Below are positions 1 through 10,372 of a stretch of DNA of 64,000 nt, one piece after another; within the stretch, counting starts at the first letter, position 1; every line of letters begins with the position of its first letter. The notes below the pieces were generated by a model. That model worked only from the letters and a program-made list of their open reading frames with translations, was not told the origin of the DNA and searched no databases. Source of the stretch: Klebsormidium nitens (Eukaryota; Streptophyta; Klebsormidiophyceae; Klebsormidiales; Klebsormidiaceae); NCBI GenBank assembly GCA_000708835.1, contig DF237309.1, forward strand, positions 1-64,000, read 5' to 3'. A program made the position numbers and the translations under genes.

Positions 1-151
1 AAAACCCTAAAACCCTAAAACCCTAAAACCCTAAAACCCTAAAACCCTAAAACCCTAAAACCCTAAAACCCTAAAACCCTAGAACTCTAAAACCCTAAAA
101 CCCTAAAACCCTAAAACCTTAAAACCTGACAACCCTAAAACCCTAAAACCC
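1..151. repeat. Telomeric repeat tract, TTTTAGGG type
   Basis: Tandem 8-bp units AAAACCCT start at base 1, so this is the left end of a chromosome with the C-rich strand as the plus strand. The first nine or so units are perfect. Units between about 78 and 150 carry substitutions (for example AGAACTCT and AAAACCTG), as expected where the proximal tract is no longer renewed by telomerase. The unit is the Chlamydomonas-type telomere, not the Arabidopsis-type TTTAGGG. Confidence 0.96.
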
Positions 152-1221
152 AGCAATCGCGAGACGGTGTCGGAAGAGATGTTGATCTAGCTAGGCCGCT
201 GACATACCTTGAGCTTGATATTGGGACAACGCGGCATACATCTTTTATGATTCGGTACCGGCGGCCTAGCTTTGTAGCTAGCTTCTGCTTTATATAAATA
301 TATACCGAGTAATCATGATTAATCACAATTAACCACTGGCATGCACATACGTTTCAACGAACCGCAAGACTCGAAGGCTGCATGTTTTGCGCGGCCAGAT
401 CGAACGGAAGTCCCCTTTGCGCAGTTCAAGGATCCACCTAAACTGGCGATTTATATATATGCAAAATCACTTAAATAGTATTGTTTTCGTGTACTATGTC
501 TAGCAATGCCCCTATTAAAGCCAGGCTAGCTGGCCGGGCCTCATGATATTGAAAGTGCAGTCAGTGACCGGACCGAGCCGCCTAGCTGGCTGGCGTACGG
601 TCCGATGGATGCCAATGCAGTGCACGCTGGTTTTATGATTGATCGCTTTATAAAGCATTGACTTTTTGCGTTCCGGGCTACATGAAACCACTTGACACCA
701 GAAACAGCACCCGATCGAACAGCACACTCAATCTAGATTTGGAACAATGCCACATTGGAGTCCCAGAAGGTCGAGCTAGAACGTGTTGTCCAGATTGAAG
801 TTGCAAATCCCGGTTCAGATTGGATTGTGAAAAATATTTGCAGTTGGGAAGAGGGCACCTCCGGATGCAAAAAGATTTGACTAATTTGACACGTATACTT
901 ATTCAAGTGCATGGCCAGTGAGACCAATTTTTTCGGGTCAGCTGCCTCTACGAAATACTAGGTTCCATCTCGAACGGAGAACTTCCAGCGGAAAGTTCAA
1001 GCCAGAGTCAGGTTCATGGTACAAGGCCGGCCATCACAATGTGGCCGCAAAGAATGGCGGTAGTGCACCAACTTGAGTCCAATCTATGTGTGTCACGCTT
1101 GCAACCTTGTGGAGGCGACATCTCAGACCTATTTACCTTTCCGCATTTCTAATGGAGCGCAAACCTACATGATCTGTGCAGGGCCACCAAACACGTTCCC
1201 GAGACCCACCCAGCCCAACGC
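152..1221. other. Subtelomeric spacer, no gene recognised
   Basis: About 1.07 kb lies between the last telomere unit and the stop codon of ABCF1. No ORF here has splice-consistent or family-like content. The stretch must hold the ABCF1 3' UTR. It is rich in CTAG, TAGC, GATC and CATG words (for example around 185-200, 265-285 and 520-600), like the convergent spacers further in. I see no subtelomeric satellite and no transposon. Confidence 0.6.
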
Positions 1222-1716
1222 CTAGAGACCCATGGTCTTTTTAAGCATCTTCTTGTAGTCGCGGATGTCGCCATTCCACCGCTCAACCTTCTTCTTGTCG
1301 CACACCCAAATCTCCTTGGCCACTTGGTCAATCAATCGGAAATCGTGACTGACCAGGACCAGCCCACCGTTGTAGTGCTGCAATGGAAGGTGAAATGAGT
1401 TTCAGGCGCACTGTCAGCTCCAACATTCTCGACCCCTATAATCTAAAACCCCAGAGAACTGCGCGCATGAATGTAGCCCTTTAACCCATGGTTCTTGACA
1501 ACCACCTGGATCTTAATACTCTGGAGATTGTCCCAAGCGGGCGGCAATCTTGCCGTCTAGGAAGAGTCTGTCACAGGAACCTCCAGACAGTCGTGTCAGA
1601 CAGCTAGTCTCGTCCAATCCTCGAACGAGCTCCTGTCTTCCTCAGACCCTGGCGGGCTGGTGTGCGGCCTCACCTGGATGGCCTCGGCGAGGGAGTCGAT
1701 GGCCTCAATGTCGAGA

Positions 1717-1747
<31 letters not shown>

Positions 1748-4700
1748 TGGGCGTCTTCATGCACATCATGGCGAACACGACGCGGCTCTTCTGCCCCTCC
1801 GACAGCTCCGCGATCTTGGTCGTCTGCATCTTGCCCGTGATGCCGTAGCGACCGATGAACGCGCGCCACTCGTCCACGTCGCGGCTGAAGGTGGCGTTGT
1901 TGGGCCACGACCTCTGGAAGAACTCGAGCACGGCGCAGCTCTCGTCCAGCTGGTCCACGCTGTGCTGGTGGTACCGCCCGATTGAAAGGTGCGCGTGCCG
2001 GTTCACCTGCCCGCGCGTCGGCATCAGGTCGCCCGCCATCAGCTTGAGCAGCGTGGACTTGCCCGCGCCGTTGGGGCCCACCAGCGCGAGGCGGCTGTCG
2101 CAGTCGATGCCGAACTCCAGGTTGCGGTACAGCATGTCCTCCTCCTTGCCCGAGTACGAGAAGCTCACGTCCACGAACGGCAGCACCGGCGGCGGCAGCT
2201 TGTCGCAGTCGGGGAAGCGAAACTACACCAACAACACCCCAGACATTTAGTCGCCGGACCCATCCCATTAGTCAGGATGCAACTCACGCTGCGAGCTTGC
2301 CGGTTGAAAAGGAGAGGAACAGGCAGGTGAAGGCGTGAGCACCTTTACGGCCGGATGGCTGTTGCAACGAATCCTTGCTGCTAAGACCTCGTGCAGATAC
2401 ACACTTTCTGTCAGCGTTGAGAGTGGATATCAAGGACGAGACGTCGAGCGTGGCGTGCACATGTCAGCGGTTGAGAAGGATGGATCGTGGCTAGCTCTTA
2501 TATTTCCAGCTTATCAGCGTCTACATTATCAACAAGAACCATTCCATCATCCAGAAGAGTACAACCAGGTGGACATGCCACAAACAGCAGGTGGGTTTCA
2601 AAGCCGTTCTCAGCGCAAAGCGCGACGCAACGCCATAAACTTGATATGAAACAGCGCGCGTGGTGCGTTTACCTGGAAGGTCCTGCGCCGTTGGACGGGC
2701 GGCGTGAGGCCGGCGGCCTCCATCTTGTCGAGGATCTTCTGCTTGGACTTGGCCTGCTTCACCAGGTTGGCGAACGTGCCGCACGACGCGATGAAGGCCT
2801 TGATGTGCTTGATGTCGTCCTGCTCCTTCTCGTACTTCTTCTGCTGCACCGTCTCGTTCTCCGACACCGTCTTCATGAACGTGTCGTAGTTGCCCGAGTA
2901 GTACGTCAGCTTGCGCTCGGTGAGCCAGATGATGTTGGTGCACACGCCGTTCAGAAAGTCCTGGCTGTGGCTGATCAGCACCAGGCACTTGTTGTACGTC
3001 TTCAGGTACTCCTCCAGCCACACGCACGCCTCCAGGTCCAAGTGGTTCGTCGGCTCGTCCAGCAACTGCACGCACAAACACGCCGCACTGCGACCGCTCA
3101 GCACAGCAGTGCTAGGGGAGGTAGGGGCCAGGCCTCACAGAGTGCCCACTCAAGGTGCAGCCGAATCAATCAGCAGGGGCACAGACATGGCGGCGTAGCC
3201 CCCGAGAGGTTGTCAGATAACAAAGTGGGCCCATGCGCAAATGTTCACCTTGCCATCAACAAGCTCACGAAGCAACCCTGACAGGTTACAGCTTCAAGAA
3301 GCAAAGCAAAAGCCACCTATCATTGGCTATCCGTATTGAGCTCCGCTACCAACTTCTCAAAGCTGTGAATGCCCTCGCAGAAGCGGGACTGACCAGGAGG
3401 GTGGGCGCCGCGAAGAGCGCGCGCGCAAGGGCGACGCGCATGCGCCATCCTCCGGACATGTCCTTGGTGGCCTTGGCCATCATCTTAGTCCCAAAGCCCA
3501 GGCCGTGCAGCAGCTTGGACGCCTCCGCCTCAAACTGGTTCGGGTCCAGCGACTCCAGGCGCTCGTAGATCAGCTCCAGGCGCTCGTCCTCAGGGCCCGT
3601 TGTGCTCAGGATGTGCTCCTCCGCCGCGTTCAGCCGGCGCACCTCCTCCTTGATGTGGTCCACCACCGCCTGCACACAAGGCACCACGCCACTGCCACTC
3701 AATGACCCAGGTGGCGATGGTGGCACTCAAAGGTGCCTGTTCCCCCCAGGCAGGGACAGGCAGAAACGCTGCCACCCTCAGCCTGTTAAAACTGCTGCGC
3801 AGGGAGTACATACACCTAGCATAACCATCATCCTTATTGCCTCTGTAAACAGTCACTTTCACTGTCCAGTAACTTCAGCGAATGACGCAAGGAATGTGAC
3901 GACAGGAAGAATGACAGCAGGCATGCGACAAACGGCCTTGGGGCTGGTTACTCTGACACCCTGCCCCCTGCTGTGTCTCTCACCTCGAGCGCTGTCCTGT
4001 CGCTGGGCTCTGCCTCCTCGTGCAGGTGGTACAGGTCCATGTGATCGGGGATGGGCACCTGCAGGCACACACAGGCAGCACGTCACACCCCCGCTCGCTA
4101 AGCAGCAGCCCCCGCGCCTTTCTACTGTCTCAACTGTCTCAACCACACATCCTCTGAGTGTCGCAGTCTCAGACTAGCCCTCAGTCCAATCCTGCGAATC
4201 AGTGTCTGGCCGGCAGGCTTGCCACATGACATTAAGTGATTGCTGTGCAGTGAGCTCCTCACCTCGCGTGCTGCAAGGCATTGCAGGAAATTGGTCTTGC
4301 CCGACCCATTGGCTCCGATAAGGCCGTACCGCCGCCCGATGGTGAGCTCAATGGTGCAATCCTGGATGAGCTCCTGCCCATTGAGGCCCATGCTGAACCC
4401 ATCGATCTTGATGTCGCGCGACGTGGGCCGAGACGACAGCACCCCCGTCACTGTGCGCTGGTGGTGATCCGACTGAGGGAGAGGGCGGGGCGGGTCAGCC
4501 AAGGGATGCCAAGACAATTCGTACCACGAGCGAGAGGCAACCAACCAGAGGGCTCGACGTCGCAGCCGTAAGAAAAATGTTGGTAAGTGGACACCGAGTC
4601 AGTCAACATTCAAAGATTAGATAGCGTACAGTCAATATCAGACGCACCATCGCTTGATGGCAATCAGAATGACCAGATTGGTCACTTTCATGGTAATCCC

Positions 4701-5305
4701 TCTATTCCTCTCCGAGTGACAATCCTGATGAAGCATCCAGCACTACGCGGCCCGATGGTTGTGTGCCCCAGCTGATGGTGCCCCTACTCACCGCGGAGCC
4801 ATTTTGTTGGCTGGGTTTATCCAGTATGCTCAAATCTGCCGCACTCCCTGTCATCTTGGACAACTCCGCAGCGCTCTGCACAAGGAGCGGCACTCATCAA
4901 AGGGTTTCCAGAGTTGCAACAGCGGGGCGGCACTGCTCTGGTTCAAAACACATCTTGCAACAGCGGGGCGGCACTGCTCTGGTTCAAAACAAAGCGAGGC
5001 TACATCTCATTGTTACAGCGCAGTAGTGTGCCTCCCCAAGCAAGGCAGTTTTGCTTTCATAAACCCTCAAGAGCCAGCCTCATGGCCAGCATGATCAAAC
5101 CACTCGCAAGGTCTGGGCATGCTACACACGTGGCAGTGGTGTGACCCCCCGTTCCTGCAGATCTGATCTAAGTGGGGCGGGGCAAGTGGTGTGTGCTCAC
5201 CGCGTTGCGCGACACTGCGGGGCTGGACCCTGCGCTGCCATGCAGCTTGATGTTCTGCTTGGCCTTCTTGGCCAGGGCCTTCTTCTTAGATGCATCCGAC
5301 ACCAT
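1222..5305 (-). CDS. ABCF1: ABC transporter F family member 1 (soluble twin-ATPase, GCN20/ABCF type)
   Basis: This is a soluble ABC-F ATPase with no membrane domain, expected to act on ribosomes. Eight exons (minus): 5305-5201, 4875-4792, 4472-4263, 4058-3984, 3669-3394, 3065-2673, 2222-1674, 1377-1222, giving 615 residues in frame. NBD1 has Walker A GANGSGKT at 115-122, the signature MSGGWRMR and [10 protein letters not shown]. The ABC-F linker follows, then NBD2 with Walker [10 protein letters not shown] near 430, [16 protein letters not shown] and a switch-region SHDFRLI. The N-terminus [10 protein letters not shown] matches plant ABCF1, which is about 595 residues long. The start ATG at 5305 is the only one that gives this N-terminus. 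Intron 1 carries a 37-bp direct repeat. The gene is divergent from RPL13A, another translation gene, and its stop codon lies only 1.1 kb from the telomere. Confidence 0.95.
4914..4991. repeat. Two-copy 37-bp direct repeat in ABCF1 intron 1
   Basis: Identical 37-bp copies lie at 4914-4950 and 4955-4991 (period 41), each beginning TTGCAACAGCGGGGCGG. They sit within the intron between ABCF1 exons 1 and 2. No function is evident. The perfect identity suggests a recent slippage or duplication event. Confidence 0.85.
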
Positions 5306-6431
5306 GGTCACTGGCGCAGCTGCTGCAGACAACAAACAGAGCAGGCAAGTGGTTACCACCAGCCCACCACGAGCTTCACGAGCTACCAATAGGAAGGTCC
5401 TCATCTGAAAGGCAAACATCCATGCGGTTCCAGACACGGTGGCTTACGTTTTGGGCTACCGTGTTGCTTCAGATACTGGCCCGAGGAATGATGGACACCA
5501 CAACTCAAGGTCGTCCAGATCACTTTGCGGAAGCTTGAGTCACACCATTACCAAAACAGAACATGTTATAAAACTTCAATACCACAAAGGGGGTTTCTCA
5601 GACAAGAACACCTCTTCACATACTTCAAGCCAATGATGCCATAGAAGCGCCCAGCTTCTGCCAAAATCGCCCCCTGTAGATTCATTCAGATCAGAGCCAA
5701 ACAGCAGACTCTTTTTTGCCAAGACATGAGCTTGCCCACAAACATCGCATGAAGACAAAGATCCCGGTTGGACCTGAGCAAGGATGTTCAATGAACGCCG
5801 TGAGATGAGCAAAATCTCACCAGACGACGAGAAGATCTGCACGTGTTGCTCTCAAAAAACCTTGCAAACACCCCTTGACAACTCGACCAATTGCGATCCC
5901 CACAAACTCTGTTCTTCCAAAGGAGCGGATCACAGCGGCACTCAACGTAATTTGCACGACGCCTTCGCGATGATTGTCTCCACTGAAGCAAGGAATTGCT
6001 GCTGGGCGCGATCTAGACTCCTCCTCAACGTCCGGTCCTGCGCTGTTGAGGTTGAATTTGTGCTCTTCTTTGACAAAAAGTTGCTCACTATGGCATGATT
6101 CGCATGATCCGATCTGGCGCCAGCAGTTGGCAGCCGTGCACGTGACTGAATTGGCGCCAGCTGAAGTGAGCGTTTCCGCTTGATCTGATTCTCTGAGCGG
6201 AATACGGTATTAAGAGACTCTAGAGTAAAGGTCTACGCCTGGACGGACGGTTCCGCTCGGGAACGACGCGGACGAAGTGACAATTACCGGAAATTAGGCC
6301 TCGGAGCTGCCGTCCGCGATTTCCAGCCAGCTCTAGTTTGTTGCGAGTCACAAAAGGGAGGCAAGTAGCTTCAGCCCGTCCTCTTTCTTACTGAGGCTGC
6401 ACGCTGGGAGGGGCGCTTGCGGCGTGTCAAG
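5306..6431. promoter_or_regulatory. Shared divergent promoter region of ABCF1 and RPL13A
   Basis: About 1.1 kb separates the two divergent start codons, so it must contain both 5' UTRs and promoters. Upstream of RPL13A there is a pyrimidine tract at about 6377-6392 (CGTCCTCTTTCTTACTG), which resembles the pyrimidine-rich initiator common at ribosomal-protein genes. I found no convincing TATA box. A 5' UTR intron for ABCF1 is possible but not demonstrable. No other gene is visible. Confidence 0.5.
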
Positions 6432-8649
6432 ATGGTGTCCGGCAGCGGGGTGATCAAGAAGCGGGTGCTCATCGACGCCCGCCACCACATGCTGGGCCGC
6501 CTCGCCAGCATCATCGCCAAGGAGCTGCTCAATGGACAGAGAGTGGTGAGCGCAGCAGCGCAGCGGTTCAGCAGCTCATGTGACAGGCCAGGAGCAGGGT
6601 GATGAGCTTTAGAACCTCTAAAAATGGAGCGGGCTCATTCTGGTTCACGCATGTCCACTGAAACACAGACATACTGTGGGCAACCCTGTGGTAATGGTCT
6701 GCTGTGCTGTGAGATCCATGTGGACCAGCAAACCGTCCAGTCTGTTTATCGTGCTTCGTGTTCAGGGCTACGGAATGCATCTCTTCGCAAAATGGTACGA
6801 AGGTATAGGGTTTTGTGGGGGCTTTCATCGTCTTAGATAGTTTACACTAGTTTGTTGCCGTACAAGTCTGGGGTAATGGTGATGTGCAGACAGCATCGCG
6901 AGCTCGGGCTGTTACTGTCGTTGTGGCCACCTGCAGAAGGACCGCTGTCTTGAGAGAAGGTGGTCCTATGCTGAATTTCACATGGGCGCTTTTTCCCATG
7001 TAGTTTTTGCTCCATCGTCTCCTTTTTGAGGAATCGTTGAACTTGCTGCTGCCGGATTGTACCTTTTTCAGAAGGGCTGCTGGTCAGGCTAGATGGGCAT
7101 GTCTGGACTAAGATTGTTCTTCGTGCTTGGTTGGAGCCAGTTTGTGATCGTGCATTGAGTCAGTCAGTCAACGGCTGGTAATGCTCGTGCTCTGGCAGGT
7201 TGTTGTGCGGACGGAGGAGATTGCGGTGTCGGGCGGGCTTGTCCGGCAAAAGATGAAGTACCTGCGCTTCCTGCGTAAGCGGATGAACACCAAGCCAAGC
7301 AAAGGGCCCCATCACTTCCGGTCCCCCGCCCGGATTCTTTGGAGGACTATCCGAGGGTGAGCATAAATGCGCCTCACAGCGGACGGCAGTGGAATGGACA
7401 CAGTGGACTGATACGCATAGCGAGAATTACGTATCTTTCAATGTTGTTGAATATATAGATTTGTTTGGCAGAGAGCGGTCATGATTGATCAGGAGGGCAA
7501 GGTGCCGAAGCAACAACTGGTGCAGACCGCGGTCGTCATGCGTTGAGGTTAGAAGTGGCAGAAGCAACCACTGGTGCCGATCGCGGTCGAGATGCATGAG
7601 GTTAGAAGCGGCAGCCAAAAAGTCTAAAAAAGTGGCGGGGCTGGACGATGTTTCAGGGAAGTGTGCCTGCAGGATCCTGCTCTTTCATAAGAGAGATACA
7701 TGTAGGCTGGGGCCTAACCAATGTAGATGCTGCAAAGCTGCATTGCCGGACTTGATATGAAGACTTGATATGAGATGCCCGCCTGGAACACACCATCCGG
7801 CAATGGGAGATGGTTTGTTGGAAGATGCTGTGCCTCAGTGATATGCTCTTTTGGAATCTGAACACAGTACTTGAGCAAGGGAGCTGCTCATTTTCCTACA
7901 GATGTTAGCGCGCTAAGACTCAATTTGGAGTCTGGCGGCCTTGCGTTGGTCAGGTTCATGATTGTCTCCAGTTCAATTGTGGATGACTAACCTCAACAAT
8001 CGTATCCACCAAGTTTCCGCGAGAAACATGCACCTGCCCTGTTGGCACACTTTCTGCTCGCTGCCTGACGCTGCTGTTCGTTGTTTCCCCAGCATGATCC
8101 CCCACAAGACCAAGCGCGGCGCGGAGGCCCTGGAGCGGTTCAAGGCGTTTGAGGGCATCCCCGCGCCGTACGATCGGATGAAGCGCTTTGTGGTGCCGGA
8201 CGCGCTCAAGGTGCTGCGGCTGCAGCCGGGGCACAAGTACTGCCTGCTGGGGAAGCTGAGCGAGGAGGTCGGCTGGCACCACAGCGCCACCATCAAGGAG
8301 CTCGAGGAGAAGCGCAAGGCCAAGTCCGCCGCCTTCTACACCAAGAAGAAGGTCAGCCACCCCTTGGAGACTGGGCAAGGGTTGATAGGCAGCTTCTTGC
8401 CAGTGACCGCTTCTTGATTGATATGCAATCTGGGATGTGTTATCGTTGTGAGCAGCCCCTCTTTCAATTGTGCTGCAACCCTTTTGTCGCCTCGCCTGAA
8501 GTGACTGGAAACTACCTGACAGCCTCGTTTCTCTGTTTTGTTTCCAGGAGCTAGTGCAGCTGCGGTTGAAGGCCACCAAGAACGCCGCCAAGGCGCTGGA
8601 GCCCATGGAGAAGGTGCTGGCCCCTCTCTCGTACAAGGCCGCTGCATAG
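6432..8649 (+). CDS. RPL13A: 60S ribosomal protein L13a (uL13)
   Basis: This is a large-subunit cytosolic ribosomal protein. Four exons, 6432-6545, 7199-7356, 8093-8351 and 8548-8649, sum to 210 residues in frame, against about 206 in land plants. Diagnostic segments are [48 protein letters not shown] and [19 protein letters not shown]. The start ATG (AAGATGG) has a good context and gives the family N-terminus MVSGSG. Splice phases are 0, 2 and 0. The C-terminus is the divergent part, as is usual for the family. The gene is divergent from ABCF1 and convergent with the SLC19-malectin gene. Confidence 0.97.
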
Positions 8650-9863
8650 GGACACGAAGTCGAATTTGACAACTGTTTTCATACAATCGTCAGCTCATCT
8701 CAGGTCTCCAAGAGCATGCCACTTCAATGTGTGAAGCGCAAGAATGACAGCCATCTTCATGTTCGAACCAAGATGAAGCTACTGCTATTGATCGATGATG
8801 AGGAGTTACGAGACTCGCAATTTCTTTGGGGTATGCGGGGTCGGAGGCTCTAGCAAAGGAGCATGGTTTGTAGCCGCGAGCAGCTATTCCTATCCTGCTT
8901 GTGCGCATCTTGGTATGTGACGGTCCCTGCCTAACATTCGCATTGCATACTAAACAGTCGTGCCACCAACATTGCATGTACAGCATATTGTGCATCCCGG
9001 ATCGATCGGGGCTCTGGCATGGGGTGTGCATGGTCGCATGCAATGTTTGAAATCTAGTCTGGTGAACATGGATTGGTAGCTAGTACGTCGATCAAATCCG
9101 ACTTTGCACATGGGCACTGCAGTCAGATCGATTCACTGAGTCAATGATAAGTTATAGCTGCAATTGTTTGCTGCCGCGCCGCGCGTGCATGAGCTATAGT
9201 GACAGCGACGAGCCTGACCTAGTGCAGTCATGCATGCTCAGCTGTATAGTTTTACACTTTTGTTGCAGCTAGTACCATGAGTCGCGCCAGCAATTAGTAT
9301 AGATAGCTATCTAGCTTGAAATTGCAATTACCGTAGTATTTGATCGACCAAGTATCTCGATCGTATACTCTATAAGCTGAACTTTGTAATTCAATGTTAC
9401 AGCCATGTCGCATTGAAATAAGCAAATCATTAATAGGCCTCCGCTCACAGCTCGTCTTGTTAAGAGTCATGGTATGGTCGATGGTACTGCTGTACATAGT
9501 GATATTGCTAGCTTGCTACCGTAACGTAAGCTCGAGTTCAATTGAACACAAAGCATGCCACATGCCATGGTGCAACTAAACCATTCCGTTCGCGGATGCA
9601 TGGCCGGTCAGCTCAGTCCGACTAGTCGGACGGTATACATCTGGCAAAATTTTCAATGCACGAGTGGCACCCAGCATGCATGCATATGATGTTTTGACAG
9701 TCACTTGAGATGCAAACAATTCCGAGTTGTATGCATTCAGTTTACAAGCTTTTAGCGTACAAGCAAGTGATGAGTGAGGTCAGACCAACCATCGAATAGT
9801 GTTAGCCGATTTGCTGACACAGACCAGACGTTTACACTTTCTAGACTCGAGACTACTAGCTTT
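8650..9863. other. Convergent intergenic spacer rich in short palindromes
   Basis: This is the spacer between the 3' ends of RPL13A (+) and the SLC19-malectin gene (-). I see no ORF or RNA gene. It is dense in self-complementary tetramers (TGCA, GATC, CTAG, TCGA, GTAC). Examples are GCATGCATGC-like runs near 9227 and 9675, and a perfect 14-bp palindrome TAGATAGCTATCTA at 9300-9313. The same word usage recurs in the other convergent spacers. Confidence 0.55.
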
Positions 9864-10157
9864 CTAGACGTGGCTTGAATCCTGAGGACCGGTGTGCTCT
9901 TCCTCGCCGTCGTACTCGTCCTCATCCATCCCGGAAATCCGCTTAATTTGTTCTACATGGTCGTTGAGTGCAGTTTGCACAGGAAAGTCGCGCGAGAGCT
10001 CCAAGTCCATGCCTGCCAGCGAGGAAAAGTAACGCTTCAGAGCTCGAAGCTCGGGACTACGGTTCCAGATAGCAGGGCTGGTCAAAGCCCATGATAAAGC
10101 AGACATGCGAAGTCTACATGTAATCAAGAAAAGCCGCAGATCGGCTGTGGGGTTTTG
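9864..10157 (-). CDS. Probable C-terminal exon(s) of the SLC19-malectin gene
   Basis: An open frame on the minus strand ends at the TAG at 9866-9864. It has coding character: a segment RALKRYFSSLAGMDLELSR, then an acidic tail MDEDEYDGEEEHTG, which is typical of a cytosolic C-terminus. A good acceptor (pyrimidine run TTACTTTTCCTCGCTGGCAG) lies at about 10018, with weaker ones upstream. How it joins the preceding exon is unresolved. The upstream exon at 10684-10315 reaches a TGA at 10375-10373 in the main frame, while a second frame stays open to a GTGAGT donor at 10314. It may be reached by a donor inside the upstream exon, or the window may carry a 1-nt homopolymer error at about 10402-10409. 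Confidence 0.5.
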   Translation of the reverse strand, partial: QNPTADLRLFLITCRLRMSALSWALTSPAIWNRSPELRALKRYFSSLAGMDLELSRDFPVQTALNDHVEQIKRISGMDEDEYDGEEEHTGPQDSSHV

Positions 10158-10372
10158 CAGCAAAACTCAACACTAAACTGCAGGTCACCAGGTCTCTCTA
10201 CCACTTGTCTACTTGCTGTCCTACGCATTAGCAGCTCTCAAAGACCCTACGGTTGCACCCCCCCAGGCTTCCGTGCATCGGCAGTGTGCGGGGGCAAGGG
10301 GGCGCCTCACTCACCTCGGGGGGGAGCGAGACCAGCCAGCGCCCACCCTTGTGCTCTAGCGTGACCATGCAC

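Noticed and set aside
6596-6665. Possible C/D-box snoRNA in RPL13A intron 1 (TGATGA at about 6600 and CTGA at about 6658)
   Set aside because: Vertebrate RPL13A introns host snoRNAs, but here there is no terminal stem and I cannot show a guide match to rRNA. The two short boxes can occur by chance.
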